Below, one piece after another: positions 34,080-41,639 of a stretch of DNA of 64,000 nucleotides. Position 1 is the first letter of the stretch; each line of letters opens with the position of its first letter. Position numbers and translations under genes: made by a program. This DNA comes from Nocardia vinacea NBRC 16497 (GTDB lineage Bacteria > Actinomycetota > Actinomycetes > Mycobacteriales > Mycobacteriaceae). Where the stretch lies: positions 1 to 64,000 of the forward strand of contig NZ_BAGN01000101.1 of assembly GCF_000308835.1 (NCBI RefSeq), read 5' to 3'. The notes under the pieces were generated by a model. That model searched no databases. It had not been told where the DNA came from and saw only the letters and a list, made by a program, of their open reading frames with translations.

Positions 34080-34966
34080 TCGGCGACCTCCCTCGGCAGC
34101 CAGCGGGTGATCCGACGTCCGGCCAATTCCACGATTCCGGAGGTGCCGAAGCCGAGGATGCCGATGGTGATCATGCCGACGAATACCGCCGGATAATCGA
34201 CGATGGTGTAGGCCTGCCAGGTCCGGTAGCCGATGCCGAGCCGCCCGGAGATCATCTCGGCCGAGATGAGGCAGATCCATGCAACGCCCATGCCCACCGA
34301 CAGGCCGCTGAATACGCCGGGCAGGATGCCCGGAAATACGACTCGCACAACGACATCGGTGCGCGATGCGCCCAGGGTGCGCAGTGCGTCCTCCCAGATG
34401 GTCGGCAGGGCGCGTACCGCGTGCCGGGTGCTGACCAGTACCGGGAACAGTGATGCCATGAAGGTGATGAAGACGATGCCCGATTCGTCGCTCGGGAACA
34501 GCAGAATCGCCACCGGCACCAGCGCGATGGCCGGAATCGGCCGCGCCAATTCGGTGAGCGGTCCGAGCACCGCGGCGAAGAGTCCGGAGCGGCCGAGACC
34601 GATGCCCGCGACCACACCGACCACCGCCGCGAGCCCGAATCCGGTGAGAATACGGATCAGCGATTGCGCGACATCGACATAGAACTGGTCCGACTGCAGC
34701 TGCTTGCCGAATTCGCGGATGATCTCGGTGACCGTCGGCAGCGTGTCGAAGCGCAGCCACCACCGCACATTATTGGCGGTGAGCAGCTGCCACAGTCCGA
34801 TCGCTGTCGCGACCGACGTCACCTGGAGCGCTCGGGTACGCCATACGGAACTCCCACGCACCTCGGCGGTTTCGTCATCGGCCACGGCAGGGCCGGCGAG
34901 GGCCGCGGTACGCCTGCCCGTCTCCCGGCCACCACCCGTCAACGTATCGCTGCGCGATGCTGTCAT
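34076..34966 (-). CDS. ABC importer permease (SsuC/TauC-like)
   Basis: About 296 residues. It has six predicted helices and the EAA coupling loop in WEDALRTLGASRTDVVVRVV-FPG, as in BPD_transp_1 permeases for sulfonate and taurine. A variable hydrophilic N-terminus (about 45 residues) precedes the first helix. ATG 34966 overlaps the binding-protein stop (ATGA). Confidence 0.9.
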   Translation of the reverse strand: MTASRSDTLTGGGRETGRRTAALAGPAVADDETAEVRGSSVWRTRALQVTSVATAIGLWQLLTANNVRWWLRFDTLPTVTEIIREFGKQLQSDQFYVDVAQSLIRILTGFGLAAVVGVVAGIGLGRSGLFAAVLGPLTELARPIPAIALVPVAILLFPSDESGIVFITFMASLFPVLVSTRHAVRALPTIWEDALRTLGASRTDVVVRVVFPGILPGVFSGLSVGMGVAWICLISAEMISGRLGIGYRTWQAYTIVDYPAVFVGMITIGILGFGTSGIVELAGRRITRWLPREVAE

Positions 34967-36390
34967 GGTCGGACTTCCGTGACGGCCTGGTCGTAGGAGA
35001 TCGCCGTGGCGGCCGGATGCGCCTGCCGATAGCGCTGCGCGGCTGCGGGTGTCGTGAACGGCAGGAAGCCGTCGCCATCGCGCAACCACACCGCCTTATC
35101 GGCGAACCAGCGCGTACCGAGTTCGGCATCGGGCACATACGCGGCGCGGACCACCTTGCCCTGCGCCTTGGCCGCCTGAACAGCACGCAACAGGCAGGTC
35201 GGATCGGCGGCGGGCTGCGGTCGATCCGTGCCGTCGAGCCACAGCTCACCGGCCTGCGCGGCATTGCTCACGGGGCGGGCGCAGACCGGGTCGGTGCCGG
35301 TGACGCGGCTGGGGTTGGCGGTGGCCGCCACCGCCTGGTCGTAGTCGCCCACGCCGTTGTCGGCGAAGGCCTTGCGCAGCGGCGCGGGATCGACGAACTT
35401 GTCGATATCGAGTTCGGCGAAGTCGCCGATCGACTTCAGGTACTGCACGTCGCCTTTGAACGCGTCGATCAGACTGGGCTTGAGCGTGGTATCGAAAGAC
35501 GTTCCGCCGGGCCCGTTGTAGAGGTACACGACCTCCTGCGGCAGTCCGGAACCGTCGGCGACGATCTTGGCGGCTTCGAACGGCTTCTCGTTCAAGAACT
35601 TCGTGGCATCGAGCTGGGCCGCGAGGAAGGCCTGCAGCACCTCGGGATGATCGGCGGTGTAGGAGCGTCGCGCGACCACGCCGTGGAAGGTCGGCACACC
35701 CAATTCCGCACCGTCGTAGAGTAATTTCGCCTTGTTCTGGAAGACCAGCAGTCCGGGCCAGGCCACGAACTGCGCGAGCGCGCCGACCTGATGCGATTCC
35801 AATGCGGTGGCCCCGACCTGCGGCTGCTGGTTGAGCACCTCGACGCCCTTGGCCGGATCGACACCCGTCCGCGAGAGCGCCTGCACCAGGGTGCCGTGCC
35901 CGGCCGAGCCGACGCTGGCCGAAATCTTCTGCCCGGCCAGGTCACCGATCCCGGTCGCCGTCGAATCCTGCGGCACCACAACCATATTGAGCGCACCCTT
36001 GGGGTTGTAGCCGGTCACCGATACCAGCGCTGTCTTCGCCCGCTCATTGGACTGGGTGCGAGATCCGTTGATCAGCAACGGATAATCGCCCATCGACCCG
36101 ATATCGATCTTCTCGGCCAGCATCTGCGCGGTGATCGGCGCGCCGGTGTCGTAGTCCTGCCACTCCACCTGGTACTTGGCGCCGCCGCTGTCGGTGATCT
36201 TCTGTAGCCGCTGCTCCAGGTAGCCCTGGGCGCGCAGCAGGGTGCCCGCGGTGACGGTATTGATTGTTTTGGACTGGTAGCCGACGACGACCTTGACGGT
36301 GCCTTCGGGGGTGTTGTCCGAACTCTGCAGGGAGCAGCCCGCCGCGGCGAGTGCGACGGCGAGGAGCAGGGGAGCGAGGCGTTTCTTCAT
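34963..36390 (-). CDS. ABC importer substrate-binding lipoprotein with extra C-terminal NosL-like domain
   Basis: A 475-residue lipoprotein. The lipobox LAAAGC is at about 14-19. An NMT1/SsuA-type two-lobe binding domain (about 32-365) contains VVGYQSKTINTVTAGTLLRA and GDYPLLING. The remaining 110 residues have an extra domain: VCARPV...GELWLDG, ADPTCLL, AYVPDAELGTRWFADKAVWL and PFTTPAAAQRYRQAHP, resembling NosL with its Cys, W, D and F/A pattern. SsuA-type proteins usually stop near 320 residues. It begins 17 bases after the ferredoxin gene. The second domain may bind a ligand or metal. Confidence 0.85.
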   Translation of the reverse strand: MKKRLAPLLLAVALAAAGCSLQSSDNTPEGTVKVVVGYQSKTINTVTAGTLLRAQGYLEQRLQKITDSGGAKYQVEWQDYDTGAPITAQMLAEKIDIGSMGDYPLLINGSRTQSNERAKTALVSVTGYNPKGALNMVVVPQDSTATGIGDLAGQKISASVGSAGHGTLVQALSRTGVDPAKGVEVLNQQPQVGATALESHQVGALAQFVAWPGLLVFQNKAKLLYDGAELGVPTFHGVVARRSYTADHPEVLQAFLAAQLDATKFLNEKPFEAAKIVADGSGLPQEVVYLYNGPGGTSFDTTLKPSLIDAFKGDVQYLKSIGDFAELDIDKFVDPAPLRKAFADNGVGDYDQAVAATANPSRVTGTDPVCARPVSNAAQAGELWLDGTDRPQPAADPTCLLRAVQAAKAQGKVVRAAYVPDAELGTRWFADKAVWLRDGDGFLPFTTPAAAQRYRQAHPAATAISYDQAVTEVRP

Positions 36391-36406
36391 GGGACTTCCG
36401 GATCGT

Positions 36407-36634
36407 TCAGCGCAACAGATAGGGCATATTGACGGTGACGGCGCCCGTGGGACACCGGGCGGCGCAGGGGCCGCAGTACCAGCACTCGTCCACGTGCATG
36501 AAGGCCTTACCGTTTTCCGGATTGATGGCCAGCGAGTCGAGCGGGCAGATCTCCACGCACAGCGTGCAACCCTGAATGCATAGTGATTCGTCGATGGTCA
36601 CCGGAATGTCGGTGCGTTGGTTCGCAAGTGCCAT
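36407..36634 (-). CDS. 2x[4Fe-4S] ferredoxin (AprB-like small iron-sulfur protein)
   Basis: Seventy-five residues with two cluster motifs, CIQGCTLCVEICP (Cx3Cx2Cx3CP) and CWYCGPCAARCP (Cx2Cx2Cx3CP). Such a protein shuttles electrons to or from a flavoprotein; the operon encodes one, three genes on. ATG 36634 overlaps the GntR stop (TGATG). The context is reminiscent of the AprB-AprA pair, but this protein is shorter than AprB. Confidence 0.9.
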   Translation of the reverse strand: MALANQRTDIPVTIDESLCIQGCTLCVEICPLDSLAINPENGKAFMHVDECWYCGPCAARCPTGAVTVNMPYLLR

Positions 36635-37419
36635 CAGATGACCTTCCATTCGGATGCGCTGCGGGTCAGGCTGCCGCGCATGGTGATTCGATCTCCGCGC
36701 ATCCGGATGTATTCCAGATCCACCGGTCGGCCGTCGTCGAGCCGGGTCAGCCGTTCGAGCATCAGCAGCGCCGCGCCCTCGGGTGCTTCCAAGGTGGCGG
36801 CGGTGTGCGCGTCGGCGGTAATCGCTTCCAGCGCGAGGTCGGCCGAGCCGAGCGGTCCGCCGCTGATCTGTTCGATGAGTACGAAGATGTCGTTGGTCTC
36901 GAGATCGTGGCCGAGGACCTCGGTGCCGATCTCGGGTGCTAGATAGGTCAGATCCAGGCTCAGCGGTAGGTCGGCGAGATAGCGCAGTCGTTCGATATAG
37001 ACCACGCGCTCACCGGGATTCAGCCCGAGCTTGCGTGCGACGGCGGGCGGTGCGGTGATATGCATTGCCGCGCGCACCTCGTTGCGCACCGTGCCGTGGC
37101 CCTTGAGGGTTTCCTGCAGCCCGAGCAGCGCGTCCAGCCCGTGATCGTATTTGCGCCGGGCGACCCGGGTGCCCACCTTCGGTACCCGATCGATCAGCCC
37201 TTCGTCTTTGAGCAGTGCGAGTGCGTCGCGCACGGTATTGCGCGACGCGTCGTATTCCGCGACCAACTCCTGCTCATTCGGCAGCACATCGTCGAACGCC
37301 CCCGCATGTATCTGATGACGCAGCACGTCGGCTATCCGGCGCGCCTGGTCGGCCCGCAACCGTCGCACGGGCGTCGCCTCGGCTCCCACCTCCGCCACCT
37401 TTCTCTCGCTGACCTGCAT
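36634..37419 (-). CDS. GntR family regulator, HutC (UTRA) type
   Basis: A 261-residue protein with a winged helix at about 24-90 (PNEQELVAEYDASRNTVRDA) and a UTRA effector domain to the end (VVYIERLRYLADLPLSLDLT, ALLMLERLTRLDDGRPVDLE). It is the first gene of the operon and is coupled to the ferredoxin gene, so it is probably an autorepressor responding to the imported substrate or a metabolite. No strong Shine-Dalgarno precedes the ATG, suggesting a leaderless start. Confidence 0.88.
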   Translation of the reverse strand: MQVSERKVAEVGAEATPVRRLRADQARRIADVLRHQIHAGAFDDVLPNEQELVAEYDASRNTVRDALALLKDEGLIDRVPKVGTRVARRKYDHGLDALLGLQETLKGHGTVRNEVRAAMHITAPPAVARKLGLNPGERVVYIERLRYLADLPLSLDLTYLAPEIGTEVLGHDLETNDIFVLIEQISGGPLGSADLALEAITADAHTAATLEAPEGAALLMLERLTRLDDGRPVDLEYIRMRGDRITMRGSLTRSASEWKVI

Positions 37420-37761
37420 GGATAGCGACGATAGTTGCCGCGGAGACGCTCAAATGCCCGCGTTGGAGCTCCGCAAATCAGCGGATGTTATTCCGCCGCC
37501 CACCACACGCTCTGACCTGGGCAGATGGGTCTCGGAGTGGCCATTGCGCCACCTCGCTCACAGCCGATGACTTTCGATCACACAGATTCGAATGACGGGC
37601 TGGCGGGGCGGAACGGAACAATGTCGGGCTCGGCAGGCCCCGAACACCAGGTTCCGCGTAGCGGGCCGCCACTACCGTTGCGCTAACGAGCGAGTCCACG
37701 CCGCTGCCCCACCCACTTCTCGTGGGCGGCCCATTCGCCGGACGTGGACCGGCGATTGAAT
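37420..37761. other. Intergenic divergent region
   Basis: Between the GntR operon and the Met-rich envelope operon. No gene supported. A CTATC direct repeat just before the GntR start is a weak operator candidate. Confidence 0.4.
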
Positions 37762-37798
37762 CAGCTCACCGCCGAGCGGTGGTTTCGGCGGTGAGCTG
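37762..37798. terminator. Strong 14-bp hairpin in the leader region of the envelope operon
   Basis: Perfect arms CAGCTCACCGCCGA (37762-37775) and 37785-37798 with a 9-base loop. It lies 70 bases before the start of the downstream gene. No U-tract. It could be an attenuator or a terminator left from a lost gene. Confidence 0.5.
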
Positions 37799-37868
37799 GG
37801 GCATTATCCGGATGCCGGTCCAGGGCGGCATCACTCCGGCGGGGGAGGCGAAATCCCCACTGGAGGTG

Positions 37869-39500
37869 ATGTTCTGGCGGTCACGCATCCCTACCATGAC
37901 GGGCGTGGGTGTTGTCGCCGGTGCTGGTCGCGCTCTGCTGGTCGCGGGGGTATGTGCGTTTTTGGTGTCGATCGGGGTGGGTCCCGTGGCGGCGGATTCG
38001 GCGTCCTCCGGTTCGGATATTTCGGTCGCGCAGTCGCTCGGTGATCGGGAGCTGACGATCATCTTGCGCCGGGTGACCAGCGTGCCGGGGCCGTTGCGGG
38101 TGGATGTGGTCACCCATGCCGGTGCCGCGCCCGGGCAACTCACGCTCGCGGCGACGCCGACGGGGGTGTCCGAGAAGTCGACACAGCCTGCACCTGGAGC
38201 GCCCACCGCCGAGGCGGTTGTCGAACTCGGCGGCACTGCTGGGATGTACTCGGCGACTGTCCGAATGGACCGCGCCGGGCCGTGGGAACTGGCCGTCGGC
38301 GACGGTACGCGGGTGGCGCGGATTCCGTTCATCGTGCCCGCGCAGGTGATCCCGCCGCCCGAGCGCCTGGTCTACGGCGGATTTCTGGTGGCGGGCGTTC
38401 TGCTGCCCGTCGCGGTGGTGATCGCGATTCGTGCTCGACGCAGCGTATGGGCGCTGGTTCCGGCCGCCGGGATGGTGGCCGGTGTCGCGGTGTCGGTGAC
38501 CGCCGCGCTGCTTTCGGCATCGCTGCCGCTGCCACCGCAACCCGGCGGTCAGCTCGATCCCACGCTCGACAATGTCACCGATCCCTATGCCGTGCATCAG
38601 CCGTTGATTTCGGACTTTTCGCGGCCGCCGGTACTGCTCATGGTCGCGGGTGGGCCCGTGAACGCCGGGCGGCCAGGCGATCTCGACCTCGTTCTGATCG
38701 ATGCCGCCACCGGTGCACCCGTCGACGATCTGGTCGTGCACGACAGTGCGCTCATGCATCTGCTAACCGTCGGCCCGACCGGTCGCCTGTCGCATCTGCA
38801 TCCGATCCGGGTCGGGCCCGGCCGGTATCAGGTTCATCTGGCTGCGCCCGAGGCCGGGCGGTATGCGCTGTCCGCGGAGTTGGCGCGGCGCGGCGGTGGT
38901 GTGCAAATGGTACGCGCGGCAAGTGGTTTCACCGTCTTGCCCGGTGCTGCAGAACCGGAATCCGCCAGCGCCACAGTGCATCTCGGTGGTGGTGACAAGA
39001 TCGCGTCGACCGTTGTCGACGGTAACCCGGTCACCGTCAGGACGACTACTCCGGTGGCAGGGGCACCGACCACCATCACCGCCGAATTCGGCGATGCCGC
39101 CGATCTGCAACCGTGGCTCGGCATGGTCGGCCACCTGATCATGGCGGGTCCACTACCCGGCGACCCGGATATCGCTGCAGCCGTACAGAACTCACCTATC
39201 TGGGGTCACGGCCACTCGATGGGCGCGACATCGATGCATGGCATGTCCGATATGCCGGGGATGGATATGCCCGGCATGGATATGACCGAGCCCGCCGCGA
39301 GCCACGGCACCATGCTCATGCCACCCGCCAATGGCGAAAGCGCACCCGACGAGACGGTCGCCGGATACGGACCCGACGTGCCGTTCACCTACACCTTCCC
39401 GCTCGCGGGCCGCTATCGCCTCTGGATCCAGGTCGAACGGCGCTACACCGTACTCACGGTCCCTCTCGTTCTCGATGTCGCGGCGGGAGCGCGGCCATGA
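37869..39500 (+). CDS. Membrane-anchored Met/His-rich envelope protein, possible copper function
   Basis: About 543 residues. N-terminal signal or anchor (LLVAGVCAFLVSIGVGPVAA), a beta domain at about 50-155 (ELTIILRRVTSVPGPLRVDV), two transmembrane helices at about 165-220, and a large outer domain. Near the end HGHSMGATSMHG and SDMPGMDMPGMDM form a Met/His cluster typical of periplasmic copper binding. ATG 37869 has GGAGG two bases upstream, which is tight, so ATG 37896 is an alternative. Its stop overlaps the next gene (ATGA). Confidence 0.75.
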   Translation: MFWRSRIPTMTGVGVVAGAGRALLVAGVCAFLVSIGVGPVAADSASSGSDISVAQSLGDRELTIILRRVTSVPGPLRVDVVTHAGAAPGQLTLAATPTGVSEKSTQPAPGAPTAEAVVELGGTAGMYSATVRMDRAGPWELAVGDGTRVARIPFIVPAQVIPPPERLVYGGFLVAGVLLPVAVVIAIRARRSVWALVPAAGMVAGVAVSVTAALLSASLPLPPQPGGQLDPTLDNVTDPYAVHQPLISDFSRPPVLLMVAGGPVNAGRPGDLDLVLIDAATGAPVDDLVVHDSALMHLLTVGPTGRLSHLHPIRVGPGRYQVHLAAPEAGRYALSAELARRGGGVQMVRAASGFTVLPGAAEPESASATVHLGGGDKIASTVVDGNPVTVRTTTPVAGAPTTITAEFGDAADLQPWLGMVGHLIMAGPLPGDPDIAAAVQNSPIWGHGHSMGATSMHGMSDMPGMDMPGMDMTEPAASHGTMLMPPANGESAPDETVAGYGPDVPFTYTFPLAGRYRLWIQVERRYTVLTVPLVLDVAAGARP

Positions 39501-39940
39501 GTGAGCGATCGACTGCACTCGAGTCCGCAACTCGGAGAAGCGTTTTCCTCGCAGTAGGGGCGGTGATCGTGATCGTGCTCGCCGTCATCGCTTGGTTCGC
39601 CTGGCCGCGCCCATCCGGTCCGCTCGTATTGAAAACCGGTACCCCGCAGCACCTCGTCACGGTCTCCATCGACAGCCTCCGAATCGGCAGCACCGCTATC
39701 GATATCACCGTCACCGACCGCACCGGCGCGCCGAAAGACCATGCCGCAGTACTTATTCAGGTGAATCAGCCGCTCATGGGCCACGCTGGACAGCCCATCG
39801 CGGCGACGGCCACCGGTCCGGGCCACTTCCATGCCGCATCGGTACCACTGATGATGACCGGTCCGTGGGAGCTTCGACTGTCGATCGACGAACACGACAG
39901 CCTCGACGAACTCGCGGTGCCGATCTGGGTCGGCGGCTGA
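39497..39940 (+). CDS. Membrane-anchored FixH/YtkA-like protein
   Basis: A 147-residue protein with one N-terminal transmembrane helix (FLAVGAVIVIVLAVIAWFAW). An outer beta-sandwich follows with the YtkA/FixH pattern QPLMGHAGQPIAATATGPGH and MMTGPWELRLSI, where the Met and His residues could coordinate copper. Coupled to the upstream gene by ATGA. The FixH and CopC link is family knowledge, not shown here. Confidence 0.7.
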   Translation: MSERSTALESATRRSVFLAVGAVIVIVLAVIAWFAWPRPSGPLVLKTGTPQHLVTVSIDSLRIGSTAIDITVTDRTGAPKDHAAVLIQVNQPLMGHAGQPIAATATGPGHFHAASVPLMMTGPWELRLSIDEHDSLDELAVPIWVGG

Positions 39941-39971
39941 AAACATGCACAGATCAGGAGGAATGATCACC

Positions 39972-41090
39972 ATGACCACGGCAGCACCGGTCGAAGCCGA
40001 CACTGGACCCGATATCTCCGATGGCACCATCGCGGCCCGCATCGGTGCCTGGGGTGTATTGCTCGGCACCGCGGTGACATTGGTCGGCCTGAGCTGGGAT
40101 ATCCAGTGGCACAATGAAGTCGGTCCCGACACGTTCTTCACCCTGCCGCATCTGTTCCTGTACTCCGGTAGCGCGATATCCGGATTCGCCAGCCTGGCCA
40201 TGGTTCTCATCGCGACCTCGGCCCAACGGGCCGGTCGGCCCGTGCCCCGCCTCGGCGGCACTCCCATCCGAGTCTTCGGCAGCAACCTGACCGCACCGCT
40301 CGGCTATATGGTCGCCGGAGCCGGTGCGGCACTGTTCCTGCTGTACGGCCTGCTCGATCTGGAGTGGCATTCGATCTACGGTTTCGACGCGGTGCTCAAT
40401 ACCCCGTCACATGTGGCGCTGTTCCTGTCCATCTCGCTCACCATGATCGGCAGCATCATCGTCTTCGCCGCCCACCGCGACCACCGCTGGGGCCGAATCG
40501 GCATCGTCGTCGCGATTCCGATCCTGATCACCTTCGCACCGATTCCCACCAATGCGTTGAACAACCTGCATCTGCCCGTCGACCCGACCATCCTCGGCAT
40601 CGTCCTGTTCGGGCCGATGCTGCTCGTACTCGGCGCGGCACTTTTGGCGCGTGCGGGCGCGGCCGTTGCCATCGCGGTTTCGCTCGGTGCCATGCAGGCG
40701 ATCCTGTGGTGGTTCTCGCCCTGGGCCGCGCAAACCTACGCGTCGGCGATCGGACTGCCGCTGCGTGACGGTCTCACGGGACGGCCGCCGGATCTGCCCG
40801 TCATGATGCCGATGTTCATGATCGTCGCGGCGGTCGCGGTCGAGGGGCTGTTCTGGTCGGCGCGGGCCCGTGGTTTCGATGCGCGCAAGATCGTATTGGT
40901 GGCCGGTGCCGTGACCGGCGTGATCGTCGGCCTGACGTTCCCGCTGCAATTGAACCTCGTCCGCCCTACGTCGCATATCGCCGCCGGCGACATCGTGACG
41001 ATCACGCTGCTCGGCATTCCGCTCGGCCTGCTCGCCGGATTCCTCGGCGGCCGGTTCACCACCATGCTGCCCGCAATGAAGGATGCGTGA
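39972..41090 (+). CDS. Polytopic membrane protein of unknown function
   Basis: About 372 residues and ten predicted helices. The N-terminal loop GLSWDIQWHNEVGPDTFFTL then PHLFLYSG holds two histidines near the outer face, and a further WHS is at about 130. AGGAGG at 39956-39961 is ten bases from ATG 39972 and only one from ATG 39963, so the former is preferred. Its stop overlaps the next gene (TGATG). Not recognised as a named family; the surrounding genes suggest metal or redox work in the envelope. Confidence 0.65.
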   Translation: MTTAAPVEADTGPDISDGTIAARIGAWGVLLGTAVTLVGLSWDIQWHNEVGPDTFFTLPHLFLYSGSAISGFASLAMVLIATSAQRAGRPVPRLGGTPIRVFGSNLTAPLGYMVAGAGAALFLLYGLLDLEWHSIYGFDAVLNTPSHVALFLSISLTMIGSIIVFAAHRDHRWGRIGIVVAIPILITFAPIPTNALNNLHLPVDPTILGIVLFGPMLLVLGAALLARAGAAVAIAVSLGAMQAILWWFSPWAAQTYASAIGLPLRDGLTGRPPDLPVMMPMFMIVAAVAVEGLFWSARARGFDARKIVLVAGAVTGVIVGLTFPLQLNLVRPTSHIAAGDIVTITLLGIPLGLLAGFLGGRFTTMLPAMKDA

Positions 41091-41635
41091 TGTCCGTACT
41101 CCGCAGGCTCGCCGTCACCGTACTGGCCGTGATCACGCTGTCGCTGGTCGCCATCACCCCCGCCTCCGCCTATGCACCGGTCGAGGTTGTGCATACCGAG
41201 CGCGTCCAGGTGGGTCCGTACGGCGTGACCGTCGGCTTCTCCACCTGGCCCATCCGCGCGATGAAGTCGCTCGACTTCACCTTCATGCCCGATGGCGGCA
41301 TCGCCGACAAATCCGGGACACTTCGCCTGACCGGACCCGCCATCAGACCCGGCCGCCGCGCCACACCGCTGGTCCGCCATCCCCGCAAACGCGACTCCTG
41401 GGGCCTCGACGTCAAGGCCTTCGACGACCCCGGCACCTACACCTTCACCTTCGCGATCGACGGCCCGCTCGGACACGGTGAAGGGACGCTCGGCAATATC
41501 ACGGTGCTCGACCAGCCCGGACCGCCGCTGCCGCTGAGCTGGACGATCGGCACCCTGCCGCTGGTCGGCCTGCTGGTCTTCCTTGCGGTGGCGTGGCGCC
41601 GCACCCGACCCGGGCGGCAACCACTGGTCCTCTGA
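41090..41635 (+). CDS. Secreted, C-terminally anchored CopC/YtkA-like protein
   Basis: A 181-residue protein. Signal peptide to about PASA, an outer beta domain (GPYGVTVGFSTWPIRAMKSL, LDFTFMPDGGIADKSGTLRL), and a C-terminal helix (LPLVGLLVFLAVAW) with a basic end. It is the last gene of the four-gene envelope operon, and its stop lies five bases from the converging acyl-CoA dehydrogenase gene. Confidence 0.7.
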   Translation: MSVLRRLAVTVLAVITLSLVAITPASAYAPVEVVHTERVQVGPYGVTVGFSTWPIRAMKSLDFTFMPDGGIADKSGTLRLTGPAIRPGRRATPLVRHPRKRDSWGLDVKAFDDPGTYTFTFAIDGPLGHGEGTLGNITVLDQPGPPLPLSWTIGTLPLVGLLVFLAVAWRRTRPGRQPLVL

Positions 41636-41639
41636 CGGG

